Assembly: GCA_000827265.1 (NCBI GenBank)
Contig: KN834816.1
Span: 151,159-215,158 of the forward strand
DNA from: Collybiopsis luxurians FD-317 M1
Taxonomy: Eukaryota; Basidiomycota; Agaricomycetes; Agaricales; Omphalotaceae
Length of the DNA stretch: 64,000 bases
Reading direction: 5' to 3'
Positions 47,603-59,693 of the stretch are shown in pieces (the stretch's first letter is position 1; the number at the start of each line of letters is the position of its first letter). The notes under the pieces were generated by a model that saw only the letters and a list, made by a program, of their open reading frames with translations, had not been told where the DNA came from and searched no databases. A program made the translations under genes and the position numbers.

Positions 47603-50600
47603 TCAACCACCTGTCCTGTTACGCTTCCTCGTGTTCCTTTTAGGAGCCTGGACATCACTAGTCCCAGGTCCTGCATCCGCAGATCCCGATGCTTGTTTTC
47701 TCTTCAGCGAAGCAGATGCCATCGCGGGCGTGTTGTGAGCAGAGCTCGGATTGGATGATGCAGCATTCGACGAGGAGCTGGTGCCACCGCCGCCACTACC
47801 ACCAGCCACGCCTGCACCGCTACTAGAGCCCTGCTGGGATTGCGGTATAGTTTTATTTTGCTTCCGGGGAGAATTATTTATGGAAGGAGAAGCATTTTGA
47901 GTTTGTGGGGAAGAGGTGAGGGTAGAAGGGGTATGCGCTGAGGGGGGATTGGTTACGGACGGGGGAGCACTGGAGTACAGGGTCATAGATGGACTATGGA
48001 TACCGTTCGTAGCATGGAAGGATGGACCAGAACTTGAGCCTGAAGGACCTCCGAATTGGGACGGCGGTAGATTAGAATTAGGATTATGATTTGGACCTGG
48101 CCCAAATCCCGGCACACCATTGATCATGGGCTGCTGTGGTGGCGCAGGAGGTTGATTCATAGGTGTCGACTCTCGTATCTTTTGAGCCATTCTCGCAAGG
48201 GCATCTTCAAACACCAAACATCATAAGCCCAGACACCACATATTACGTTCACGAACACGCACCTATTGGACCTAACGCATGTTCACTCGAAAATGCTATA
48301 AGATCCGTCATCGACGCCACGCTTTCTGCCAACTCCAAACAACGCATTGTAGCCTGTGGAATCCCAAACGCATTCACCGGTTCTCCGGGAATGAATCCCT
48401 TTTCAATCATCACCCTTGGTTCTTCCCATTTCCTCTCGTCCTCCTGATCCCCTGAATTGCCCTCATCCGGACCAGACCCAATACCGTTCATTGCAGGAGA
48501 CGAGAGCGACCCACCTGAACCTCCAGCTGCGGCAATCGCCCCTGCTGCAGCAGCCGGTGCACCAGGCGGTGCATTCCTCACTCTCGGCGTCCTTGGGCTC
48601 TCAATACTCCTCGGTCCCATGATACTCTCCAGCGCGATATACTTGTCATGATAACTCGCGTCAAATTGAAAGTCTTCAAACTTGAGCAACACGTTTGGAT
48701 GCGGGGGTGCGCCGGGTGGAGTGGGCGGTCCAGCCGTAACAACAACATGCACTGTTAACGGGCCTCGTAGCGCGACGGTATAACCGTTGTTGTATTTGTA
48801 CGTCCATACGGCAGCTACACATTCGACGATGGCATGGCCGTAGGCATACAAGCGTTCTCGAGCGCCGTCCAGAGTGAGCGTCATGGATTTGACTCCGGAC
48901 TGAGTTGTCACGAGAAGGAAACGGGGTAAAATTGGAACGCCGATTTCTGTAAATGGTATAGTCAGAAATTGTACGCAGACAACTGCAAACGACGCACCAA
49001 AGGGCTTTGCCTCATTCCTCTGGTTATCTCTCCAAAGGGTGAATCGCATAATAGCTTTTGGAGTAAAGTATTCCCGTATGAGTTCATTCCACCATGAGAG
49101 TTGATGTTTCTGTTTACTTTCGCTTGCAAGATTTCCACTAAACTGCAGCAGCCGTATGAGACCTTGACCGTGGCCGAGGGCCGTCGGGGAGCTAAAGCAT
49201 GAACGAATCGACACATTGATTAGCTTTGTTAGTGAAAAAGAAAATTGACTAACATATTACTGCCTGGAGGCGGTCTCATCATCGATGGCGGCACAGCCGG
49301 CAATGGACCAGACTGGATAGGAATTCCACCAGAAACCGTTCCAGGCATAATTCTCGTTGGAGGTCCATCAGGACCATTGGTCGGATTTGGTATTGACCCT
49401 GGAGGCGTAAGCGATTGAGGAGATGTCGAGGAATCCAAAGGTTGCTGCTGCCCCGGCCCTGGAGGGGGCGGAAGCTGATGGGGGCCCAAATGCGATGACG
49501 GACCAGCGGTTGGAGGTGCCGATGCTGATGATAGCGGTGGTTGTTGAGGAGGTAATGGTGGATGTGGACCTGCCGAAACGGGGCCTCCTCCAGGATGTGG
49601 TGGGCGTGGAGCTATATTTGCTAATGAGGGCCCAGGACCTGAAGGACCGGGCATCAACCCACCAGATGACTGCGGTCGAACTTGCTGATGTGGAGGTAAT
49701 GAAGCCTGAGGTGGTGGTGGCTGCTGCGAGGGGAGATTTCCTGGCTGTTGCTGTGGCCCCGGCTGAGATCCGGGTAACCGACCACCGGGCCCAGGCATTA
49801 TTGCGCCTGGTGGAAGATGCGGTCGAGGTTGCGTGGATCCTGATCGGGAAGGGGAACGTGCCAGTTGAGGGTTCTGATTTTGAGAGTGTGGTCTACTGGG
49901 TGAAGGACCTGACGCGGAAGGGTACAGGTTATTGATATCGCTCGGGTGGGGCGAGTGGTGCTGCATTGGGGTTTGCTGGGAGGGATGGGAGAAAGGATGA
50001 CTAGGATTAGTATGCATATGTGATGTCTGTGAAGGAGGACGTGGCGGAACGGAAGGAGGATGCATGCCGAAATGCCCATTGCCACCAAAATTGTCACCTG
50101 GCATAGGTCCGTCCATACTATTTGGCTGCATCTGATGAAACTGCTGAGCGGGAGTGATGTTAAAGGACGTTGGTCGATTGGGTGTCCCGTTCGGTGTCCC
50201 ACCCATGTTGGAAGATAGTGGTTGAGAGTCTATCATCATGCCAGCCGAATTTGGAGGGGTTGATGGCATGCCTGGATATTGTCCGTTATTTCCTGTAGAA
50301 ATGGGTATCCCTCCCCCTCCTGGCATACTCATTCCCGAGCCCGATAAAGAACGGTTCCCGACGTTGCCAGGACCAGGACCGCCACCGCCACCGGGACCAG
50401 AGGGAAATGGTCCTCCTCCAAAGTTTTTAAACATGTCTGGGGTCATTCTATGTAGCGGTTGCGATGGTCCTGGACCCATACTATGATTCATACCTGCGTG
50501 TGGACCTGCATTGAAAAGATCAGCTTTTCCCCGTACGCACAACTTTAAGTGAGAGGGCTCTTGCGTACCGGACATATTTTGAAAGTTGTTATTAGGCATT

Positions 50601-51205
50601 CCACCACTAGAAGGCCCGCCCATTGAAGCGGGCTGCGACAAGCTATTCATCACAGGCATAGGTCCGCCCCGATTACCAGGAACAGGACCCGATCGATTCA
50701 AGCCTATACCGCCCATTTCGGCTCCAGGAGGACCTGTAAGCTGCGCTCTGAGCTGATTTGGTTGTTGAGGGTTTCTAAGCGGGTTAGGAAGACCCGTCTG
50801 CGGCATTGCACCCATGTTCATCGGCCCCTGCTGCATGCCAGGCATATGTCCAGCCATTCCACCTGCATTCATTTGTGGCTGAGAAGCGACCCTACGCACG
50901 CCGGGAACACCACCCTGGGGCACCATGTTTGCAGAAAAATTCATGCCCTGCATTGGTTGACCGCCGCCAGGAATATTTACATTTGGATTCATCGGAGACT
51001 GATTCTGACCTGGACGGATATTCATGGCTGTTGGACGACCAGGTATAACACCTTGTTGCTGAGGAAATCTCATGCCTGGATTAGGCATTGGATTTGGATT
51101 TGGAGGGCCTGACGAGGGAGAATTATTGAGGAACGGAGGCCCCATACCGAGCATGGACTGGGGCATGCCAGCTGGCTGTTGTCGTAACATATCTGGACGA
51201 TTCAT
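47603..51205 (-). CDS. LIM-domain-binding (LDB/SEUSS/Adn1-like) transcription regulator
   Basis: LDB-family proteins are nuclear adaptors; fungal members (Adn1, Mfg1) act with Flo8-type factors on adhesion and filamentous growth. The first 650 residues are Pro/Gly/Gln/Met-rich low complexity. The conserved domain follows: SPTALGHGQGLIRLLQFSGN, HQLSWWNELIREYFTPKA, MRFTLWRDNQRNEAKPF, EIGVPILPRFLLVT, GHAIVECVAAVWTYKY and FEDFQFDASYHDKYI. After a piece with SMTDLIAFSSEHALGPI, the last exon reads DALARMAQKIREST and ends in a Lys/Arg-rich tail (PKRNTRKRNRTGG), probably a nuclear signal. I chose the ATG at 51205 (MNRPDMLRQQPAG). Two introns (in the low-complexity part near 50515-50577, and 48949-48999) are multiples of three without stops. 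It is head-to-head with IMP3. Confidence 0.85.
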
Positions 51206-51517
51206 GGACAAGAAGGGCACAGTGATAGGATTTTTGGGAGAGACAGACAGGACATAGACCGTTCGGAGAGACCCAGCGAAAAAAGGGCGGGGAAACGGCT
51301 GATCGGCGGTGCAAGCAGAGAGGTGAAGGTGGTGGTTGAGAGTGAAGAAGTAATAATTAAGATGAAAGGGAGACTATTATGGGTTTGAATAGAGGAGCAG
51401 GTTGTGTATAACGGCGTACAAAGCCTTTAAGCTGGACTGTGTGTGAGCACAGTTCAACAACGGGCTTCCCCACGTGTCCTACCCTAATCCGGTCATTTTT
51501 CTTTTACAACATCCATC
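51206..51517. promoter_or_regulatory. Shared divergent promoter of the LDB gene and IMP3
   Basis: 312 bases separate the two start codons. The segment contains a CACCTTCACCTCTCTGC-type pyrimidine tract on one strand and no obvious TATA box. Confidence 0.4.
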
Positions 51518-52328
51518 ATGGTCAGAAAACTAAAGTACCATGAACACAAATTATTGAAAAAAGTTGACTTTCTAAATGTATGTTGAGTAATTCCTTAAAT
51601 ATCTTGTTACATTAATTTCTTCTTTTTACAGTGGAAACAAGATGCAAATCTGCGCGAGATAAAGGTCATGCGTCGCTATCACATCCAGGACAGAGAAGAT
51701 TATCACAAGTTCGTCACCAAACCCTTTGCCCGCTGCTCCAATGACCCTTTGTTCGCTCCAGGTATAACAAGCTTTGTGGCTCTCTACGCTCCTATGCCCA
51801 CCGAGTCTCCCTCCTTCCCGTTCAAGATCCTTTCCGCGCAAAAATGGAAGCTCAGATGCTTGCAAAATTATACGACATGGGTGTCCTAAACTCCACAGCC
51901 AAGCTCTCGGATGTCGACAAGCTCACCGTCGCAGCATTTTGTCGTCGACGCCTCGCCGTTTTCATGTGTATGTCCAAAATGGCGGAAACCGTCAGTGCGG
52001 TAGGTGGAACGAAAAAAATGATTTCGGACAGATGGTTCTTATATCGCAATAGGCTGCAAAATTCATCGAGCAAGGTCATGTCCGTGTAGGTCCCGATACG
52101 ATTACTGATCCCGCTTATCTGGTGACGAGGTAAGCTTTTTCTTTTCGATTGGTTACCCTACGTTGATTTGCTTTCCAAGGCGAATGGAAGACTTCGTTAC
52201 ATGGGTCGATACATCCAAACTTAAGAGAACAGTCATGAGTTACAATGACGAGGTATTCGCGATTCCTCTTTGCAGTTCCTCTCGCTAACGCTTTCTCTCT
52301 CCAGCTGGACGACTACGACCTTCTCTAA
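51518..52328 (+). CDS. IMP3: IMP3, U3 snoRNP S4-domain protein
   Basis: IMP3 binds U3 snoRNA in the nucleolar small-subunit processome and helps its pairing with pre-rRNA. The protein starts MVRKLKYHEHKLLKKVDFLN. Six exons in frame continue WKQDANLREIKVMRRYHIQ, YNKLCGSLRSYAHRVSLLP, DPFRAKMEAQMLAKLYDMGV, the S4 RNA-binding part (LSDVDKLTVAAFCRRRLAVF and AAKFIEQGHVRVGPDTITDP), MEDFVTWVDTSKLKRTVMSY, and the end LDDYDLL. The length, about 180 residues, is normal for the family. The third exon begins after a GTTCGT...CCAG intron. All sites are canonical. With KRR1 it is the second small-subunit processome gene in the window. Confidence 0.95.
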
Positions 52329-54041
52329 AATAGCCAACTTTCTTTCGGCCGACGCTCCGACAACGACGAACCTCAGCCCCGAGTTAGGTAAACCCAGTCT
52401 CTCACCACAGTCGACTATCTCGACTCGAGAGCTTATCTTCGTATGGCTAAATGCATATCTCCCAAGGGAGATTTTTCTCACTCGTTCAATTCACTCCTAT
52501 ACATTTGGGATGGATGATAGATCTACGTGACCTACATATATACATGTCTGCGTCAATTGTCCTGTCTAATACGTCTAGCCACAAACAAGCTTACAGGATG
52601 AATTAAAAAATTTTCGTCATTCATTCGTTCTAGTTCCAGCTGCCATGAATGCAAACAAGGCAGTACCGCATCTCTCTCTGCCTCCCTCAGTGGCTATGGC
52701 TCCCTCACACGAACGGCGAACCCAACCCTCGCATTATGTAGTATAATGATGGTACGTTGATTTGCGTCATCTCCCAACAAAAGATATGAACAGTTAGAAG
52801 ATCCCTCTATTGACGCGAGAATAGACCGACTAGTCAGCGATCGGCAAAGTCTTTTGATATTCTTGACGTGTTTTATTCTACTTGTATTGCAAGTTCTACT
52901 ATTCAGATTAACCGCAAAAACTGCACCCGCTCCTCTGAACATTCTCGAGGAACAATGTTCAACATTCAAAAAAAGTTCTCTTCGGAGGGCCAAGGCTAAG
53001 GAATAACATCCACATTGTCAACCAGTTCCCGTTCCCGTTCCCGCATGCACCTGTGATTCGTCATCCAAGACTAAGACCCCAGTTCAATCTTCCTGTCATT
53101 TTTCAATTTTTCCTCCTTCCTTCCTAAGGCAATGTCCCCCTACTAATACCTTATGCACTTATCACACGCGCAGCCGGTACCGCAATACCTGCGAAACGAA
53201 GCGAAACCGAAAGAGCTCCTTGTCCGAGTCGTCGAGTCCGATAATGATCCATTGTTAATGTTATTAGCATTGCACCCGCCCCACCCCGCACTTTTTCCCT
53301 TCGATGACTGAGATTTTTTCATTCGAGTGAGTAAGTACGGTATTCGATGTCGAAATTTCGGAATTAATATTCGGATATCAAAAAGAGTACATACGCTCCT
53401 CGACCTCGATAACTCCTTTAGGTAAGCGATAACGATGGCGGACCACGGAGGACTGGAGTCTGGGTCTCGATGAGTCGGTCTATCACCGTGTGTGTACTCA
53501 GTACTACTCAAGATGATCAAGCGCTTGGGGCGCTCGTACTTAAGTATGGTCATCGAACACCTTCGATATCCTTTACCTTCCGAGTCGTAATTGCGCAGGT
53601 ACAAGGGTGGAACCGCGAAGTGCGCTTCGAAACTAATGGACAGCATCGTAGGATAAAACAGTGATAGTTGGTGCGTTGGTTCTACATGTTTGAACGTTCT
53701 CTCCTACAGCCTCTCGGACTGACGCTTACACTATGTTTGTTAAACCCACAGCCACAATCAGCGTATGAAAGTTAAAAAAACATGCATCTGCAGTTGGTAA
53801 AAAGCTACCTGGTGATTCTGAGAGCGTCCAAAGAAGCCTCATCGTGACCTGCACTATCTATCTCATTCGTATACAGTTCTCTTGTGAGTGTTGTGATCGT
53901 GAGTAGATTGTAATAGACAGAAATAGCGCGAGCAACTCTGTTTTCCTATTCTCATATCGATCTGATACTGGAAGGATAACAAGTTACAAACCCAATCTTT
54001 GAACCACGCTCATCATCGAAAGTTAAACTTTACATCTCCCG
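52329..54041. other. Stretch without a recognisable gene
   Basis: A 167-codon minus-strand frame (53143-53646) looks non-coding by composition. It has no domain and no start context I trust. 52600-53140 holds only short frames. The last few hundred bases should contain the promoter of the NTPase gene. Confidence 0.35.
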
Positions 54042-55835
54042 ATGTTTTCTAAATCTCACGACTTCACCATCGCTGGTGGAGTTTTCCATAATGCTGTTGG
54101 AGATTTAAACATATCGAACGTTTCGATTGAAGACAAGCAAAAGGGTAAGCTTGCCGATTTCCCTTACAATGCAGGGTGCTTATCCCGATGGTGCAAACTA
54201 AGGATTGCTACTTCTACACCGTCACACGTCTACTTCTGCGCCGTATGATGCAGAGGCTCGTTTCCCTCCTCCCCTTTGCCATCCAAGAACCCGAGAGGGT
54301 GTCTTGAAAGACTTGCACCGTTGGATACAGTCAAGTAAACGGCAGGACAAAGTAAACTCCGCTGGCTCTACGGACCGGCTGGAGCGGGAAAGTCTGCAAT
54401 CGCTCAGACGTTGGCTGAAGCCTGTGCGAAGGAAGGAATTCTAGTGGGAAGTTTCTTCTTCTGGCGTTCAGACCCTTCTCGAAATAATCCACGCCAACTT
54501 TTCACGACAGTTGCTTTGCAAATGGTGATGGCAATCCCAGAGCTGCGCGATACTATGGATGAAGCGGTTGTGAATAACCCCCTGATCCTTACTTCTTCAT
54601 TGGAAAATCAGTTCAATATCCTAATTCTCCAGCCGTGGTTGAATGCTTTGAGAGGACAGACCCCAAAGTCATTAACCAGAACTCGCATCTTAATTATCGA
54701 TGGTCTGGATGAATGCGCCGATAGTCAAAGCCAACAGCGCATTCTTCTCATCCTTGCGTCTGCAATGCAAGCACATACCCTCCCTTTTCACATCCTTGTC
54801 TGCAGCCGACCGGAACCTCGCATCAAAGAAGCCTTTCAGGATCACAATTTCAATAATATCTGTCGTTGGATGTCACTTGACTCGACATACGAGGCGTCTC
54901 AAGAAATCCGGGTATTTCTGGAAGATGGATTCAAAAGGATTTTCAAGCGTCATTCAAGTTCAATGGAGCATGTTCCTCGCCCTTGGCCTACTGTTGTACA
55001 GATTGAATGTCTGGTACAAAAGGCCTCGGGGCAATTTATCTATCCATCAACGGTGCTGAAATATGTTGATGAGGATGGCGTAGTCCCGGCCGATCGTCTC
55101 AACATTATCCTTGGAATTCCAACAGAATACTACTCGGAGACTGATTCACCATTTTCTGAGCTCGACGCACTCTATCATCAAATCTTATCAACGGTAAAGC
55201 ATCGTAGTATGCTTCTTCAGGTTCTAGCAGCTGTAATTGTGTTTCGGGATCCTGCAGAGGCTGCACCAAACCCCTCTCACCCTCGGTTCAATCAGTTCAC
55301 AGCACTCCTCGAAAGCATACCTCAGGGAACAATTCAGGCCACGTTCTCTGGAGTTTATTCCCTTTTCAAAGATCCATCTCCTGTCGAGTCAGGCTTTGAG
55401 TTTTGTCATGCATCATTTCCAGATTTTCTCTTTGACCGTGACAGGTCTTTACATTTCTCCATCGACAAAGCCACAGGCCATGACTATCTTGCTCAGTGCT
55501 GCTTGGGTATTATGGCCAAAATGAAGGCAGACACACTTTACTCCCTGGGATCTGTATATGACTATGCAGACAGACACTGGGCATATCACTGTATCAGAGG
55601 AAGTGGGAGTGATAAACTAAGAGCAAAACTTGATCAACTTGATGCTGGTTCCCTTATTGCTCGACAAATGCGGATTTATTATGGTTGGACAAAACATGGA
55701 GTAAATAGTTTACTGGCAGTGGACCTCTGCACAGTTCTCATGCAGATTTTGAGAGTTAAGGCCCAACTCCAGGTACACGAAAGATTCAAGCTGAGACTTC
55801 AAGCGAGAGGAACACTGACTTGTTTTCCATACTAG
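54042..55835 (+). pseudogene. NACHT-type STAND NTPase, frameshifted at the P-loop
   Basis: Fungal NACHT proteins are NOD-like-receptor-type sensors. Exon 1 reads MFSKSHDFTIAGGVFHNAVG, the usual short N-terminal motif of this basidiomycete family. After an intron, APYDAEARFPPPLCHPRTRE and LKDLHRWIQSS follow. The P-loop WLYGPAGAGKSAIAQTLAEA then appears in another frame: about two bases at 54345-54355 break the reading, with a stop just upstream in the P-loop frame. From there the frame is open for about 480 codons, with SFFFWRSDPSRNN, RILIIDGLDEC (Walker B) and ILVCSRPEPRIKEAF. A stop at 55833 is followed by a further protein-like piece in another frame (55857-56144). Either recent loss of function or an unusual splice. 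Confidence 0.75.
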
Positions 55836-56144
55836 ACCAAATATGGGCTCCAACATATGCAGCGCTTCCACCGTCTATGCACATCTGGGTTCAATTTGGG
55901 CCTTTCCGATACCGAGGACAGAGAATATGAGCTTCCTATGCAATTGTCCAAATTTTTTGATGAATACAAAATGGGTAGAGTGGAAGCCTCTTTATTACAG
56001 CATTTACTACAGTGCCATTTGGAGTTACAACTCCGGGAGTTCCATTTCGATGCTATTATACAAGCAAATTCTCAGCAGCCGATTTCAATCTTTCCAATTT
56101 TATTCGGAAGCTTCAAAGTTCTGAAGATTTCTGCTCTGCATTAG

Positions 56145-56853
56145 CTGCCTCAAACTTGAGGCTGGATTATAGACATTGGACTCTACATTGACTGTTTGCA
56201 TTGTTCTGCTATTGGTGTACTCGTATGGTACAGGGATTTACCTAGTTATAATTACAAAGACGGTGCTAGGATCCAAATAGTCACCGGTACTCCAAAGTGG
56301 GTAAAATAACATGGACGAAATTAATACAAATATGATATTAGAGAGAATCAGGAACTTGAACGGATATAGCAGGGGGGAGCTAGGATCCACTACCCTGTTT
56401 GATCTAAAAATAATTCTCCGATTTGAATTGAGATGATGCACTCTACTTAATTTTGTGAGGTTCAATGCCAATTAGTGTGCTCGTGTGCGTGGCAGATACG
56501 AGTCCGTCGGACTTTGGCCGAAAGCCTGAATATGGTCCTAAAATACGTACCGAGGTATCACTGCTGCAAAAGTAAATGCCGACCAATGCCCGGCAACGAT
56601 GGATGTTTCAGAGTCAAGCTTTAGATTGAGGGCGCCGCGGACATTTTTGCCCCCTGAAAACAATATCTTAGGTAGTGCTCAAAGCACAACAGACCTGGAT
56701 AATGTCATATAATAGGATTTCCTGTGCTTGGAACTGGGCTAGGTGGCGGAGAAACTTTGTAAGAGTCAGAAGACAGCGAAGACTTAAACCAAAAGGTTAC
56801 TCTCTCACAAATTATATGATACCCTAATGAAATAATACCCATCAACTACCGTA
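56145..56853. other. Stretch without a recognisable gene
   Basis: Non-coding DNA between two convergent genes. I see no repeat or element end. Confidence 0.4.
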
Positions 56854-57801
56854 TCAACACGCTATACTAACACATTTGTTCGCATATTCATCCCAACGAT
56901 GCAATAAAGCATTTGCTACAAAATGAGCAACGTCCTTCCTCGAAACAGTGTATCCCGCGACTTCTCCTTCGACCACCACCCTATACCCATCTTTCCCTGT
57001 CTTACGGTCGGCCTGACATTCCCCATCCGTTAACAACGCCGGTCTCACAATTAGCACATTCTTTAACGTCCCCTCTTGCGGTAGTCCTTCCTTCTCCATC
57101 CATCGTTCACCCATGATCTCCTCCGAAGGCTCTCCATCATTCTCATTATCCCATTCCAAACCTGCGCAATACCTTATAAGCCGTTCCGAACCAAGTTTGT
57201 CCTTGCCTGGGACATTAAGCCCATAGGAATAGAGAGGCTTGAGCAAAAGAGGTAATGCATCGTAAGAGGATTTCGTGAGGCCGGTAGATGAGATGGTGAC
57301 AATCTTCAGGGGAGAGGGCTGTTGGAGGGGTGTAGGCATTGTGCATAACACATTGAACAAGCACTGCGTGACGAGGTTGGGTGGAGATATCACAAAACCT
57401 TGGGATAGCTTGAAAGATGGTGTTCCTCCTAAAGGGTACTATTTGAAGCAATGCATATTATTGAGGACTTTAAAACATACGTACCGACACTGAATAACAG
57501 CGCATTGACAGCTCCATGGGATAGAGTCGCATCCCAGGCACGCTTCACATCAAACTGGACAAGCGCGTCTCCTTTCAAAAGATGGGCTTTGCCAGATCGT
57601 GTATGGGATTGAATTATCTCGTCGGAATCAAAGACGGATGGCGAACGAAGCATAAAAGTGACTGTACAGCCTGCATCTGAATCAAGATTCAGTAATCCTT
57701 CATCAGCTTTCTTTTTCTGTTGACAACGACGAACTACCTAGAAGTCGAAGTGCAGTGTAGTATCCGATGTTTTTCGAAGCTCCAATAGCCAAGACGTTCA
57801 T
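56854..57801 (-). CDS. NAD(P)-binding (NmrA/atypical SDR-like) protein
   Basis: The start MNVLAIGASKNIGYYTALRLL is a Rossmann first strand with a GASxNIG dinucleotide-binding loop. After an intron, GCTVTFMLRSPS and a segment ending NALLFSVG follow, then GTPSFKLSQGFVISPPNLVT, KIVTISSTGLTKS, NVLIVRPALLTDG and GYTVSRKDVAHFVANALL. The last is the usual SR-D-VA end of this family. Three exons, about 270 residues. It lacks the classical YxxxK, so it may be a regulator-like or reductase-like member; the substrate is unknown. Canonical introns: GTAGTT...CAG and GTACGT...TTTAG. Confidence 0.8.
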
Positions 57802-58060
57802 TGTTATATGACAAAAGTAGGAGATGACACAGGAAAAGAATGAATGTTTGGAATTCGGTTAGAATGCAAGCTTTATACCCATTTTCTTAGTCGAGACATA
57901 CGCAATCAGGGTACTCGTATTGTAAGTGACGTAGGCGGATTGGCCGAGCTTTCAGTCTCAGCTGCCGGAGGCATGCCGGGTCGCAATCTGCTGGTGAGCT
58001 CGGCATAACATATTACGAGGTGACTTAGTAAACACTAAACTCGGTGGCCCGCAGTGATTG

Positions 58061-58333
58061 TTATTGTTCTGTCAGCCGCTGCTTACGAGTCTCACTCAAA
58101 CGAGTGGAAAAATAAAACTTGCCCCACTCGCCAAATTTGATGCCCCCAACATGCCAGAGTTGGTATCCGGCCCTCAAATTTTTAAATGCGCCTAAGAGAG
58201 GGTTAGATCTACGCAACAATTGAGAGGACACTGACGGTGTTGTTAGAGCTGGATGGGGCTGGGCTACATCTTCGTAAAGAGTGACACTTAATGAGGATGT
58301 AAGAGCGAAGAAAAGTAGTAAGTAGACAAACAA
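58061..58333 (-). CDS. Possible small secreted protein
   Basis: A 90-codon frame with a hydrophobic start, MFVYLLLFFALTSSLSVTLY, that resembles a signal peptide, followed by a polar, basic region. No cysteine pattern, family or promoter element supports it, and the frame overlaps another short one. Weak call. Confidence 0.25.
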   Translation of the reverse strand: MFVYLLLFFALTSSLSVTLYEDVAQPHPALTTPSVSSQLLRRSNPLLGAFKNLRAGYQLWHVGGIKFGEWGKFYFSTRLSETRKQRLTEQ

Positions 58334-58779
58334 GTGGGAGGGCGGAAGAGGAAAGCGGGAGAGGAAATTGATGGGGACAAGGGAATGTACATTACAGGTG
58401 CACTTAACCCGACAACCTTTGCTCCATGTACTACCCTTTTCATCTCGTTTGATCCTGCTGTATAGTTGAAGGGGGTTCGTTCTGGCGGAGAGCGTGTATG
58501 GCGGGGAAGCATGTGTGTAGTTGTTCAGTTACGAGCGCAGATATACTAAATGATTGTGAATTTTATCGATTTCGCCAATTTTTCGAGGTAATAACAATAA
58601 TAAGTATGTGACAATGTCGGACATCGGGGTACCATTGCGGTGGGAGATAATCAAATGTTCATCTTTTCGGTATCCTCAACCAGATGGTCGTCTCAGCAAC
58701 ATCAGGTCTCATTCAGCCGTACAGTATATTACCCCTATGAATGCGCGTGCGTATGAGCCAGATAGAGATTGATATGCAG

Positions 58780-59665
58780 TGCTAGTTTACTGTGGCGGAG
58801 GTGCAATTCGATTTACAGTCGGTAAACACTCTCTCCACCTCTTTCGTATTCGCCAAATCCGAAGGGGTCAAGCCTTGTCCTGGCCGCGTACGAGGGCTGG
58901 ATAATGTTAAGACTTTGTATGCCGCTTTGATATAATCTCGTGACAGTGATGGCATTCTGATTGGTTTTCGTAGTTCGGTATGTTCTCCCAATAATCTCCA
59001 ATTTTATGTTCGTTGTGTGCCACCCTCCATGCGAAGAATCTAAGTTTTCGAGCGAGGTCCGAGTGGCTAAGGCTCCTCAGAAACATACGCGTTGAGGGAT
59101 TCATATTGTTAGTTCCATTGGCAATGCTCTCGGCTCTTCCGATTTATTCTAGTTAAGCGGTGGCTTAACGCCTCAGCGTACGTTTTGTTGCCATTCTTCG
59201 CATCCGGACTGCTTTGTAGGTAAGGGATTGGAGTTTGACACATGTCAGGCGGAGCCTGGAGGCGCGACTTGATGTCAGTGTCGGCTTCACCGGCCTCCTT
59301 GTTACATCCTTTCTTCGTCAGATCGCTCATTTACCTCTAATCTAGAATGCCTTTTATCGATAAGTCCGTTCAAAAATTGTCGGGGCCTTTCTCTCAAGGC
59401 TCAGGGCGTCAACCGTCGCTTAAAATTCTTTTGCAATTATCACCTACAAAGCCGAAGCTCTCCCGTCTTTACCTGAGCTTGTTTGTACTCTCAATCGTGG
59501 TGCGGGAGTCTGAGAATAGGATGAGTTCATTTTTGATTCTCACCGTCTCAAATCCTGGATATTTCCCTGTCCGTACTGAGCATATTGCTCTGAGATCGGT
59601 ACAGTGTCAGAAGTACTTCCTGAAGATTTCTAAAGGAAATTGCAATGAAAAAAAGCAGTTTATTA
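58780..59665 (-). pseudogene. Retrotransposon remnant: RNase H and RVT zinc-binding region
   Basis: Pieces in several minus-strand frames read LILFSDSRTTIESTNKL (RNase H), KTYAEALSHRLTRINRKSRE, and LRSLSHSDLARKLRFFAWRV, AHNEHKIGDYWENIPNYEN and CHHCHE. The last block is the zinc-binding region often found after RNase H in basidiomycete non-LTR elements. Stops and shifts throughout show decay. The pogo-family element begins 30 bases further on. Confidence 0.65.
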
Positions 59666-59693
59666 GCTGATGCAGCTCTGCAGTTCATTAGTA

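Noticed and set aside
47603..51205. Plus-strand frames through the Pro/Gly-rich region (for example 49423-49935)
   Set aside because: They are antisense to the LDB gene; low-complexity GC-rich codons keep several frames open.
53143..53646. 167-codon minus-strand frame as a gene
   Set aside because: No domain, no homology text and no splice or promoter context; the composition looks random.
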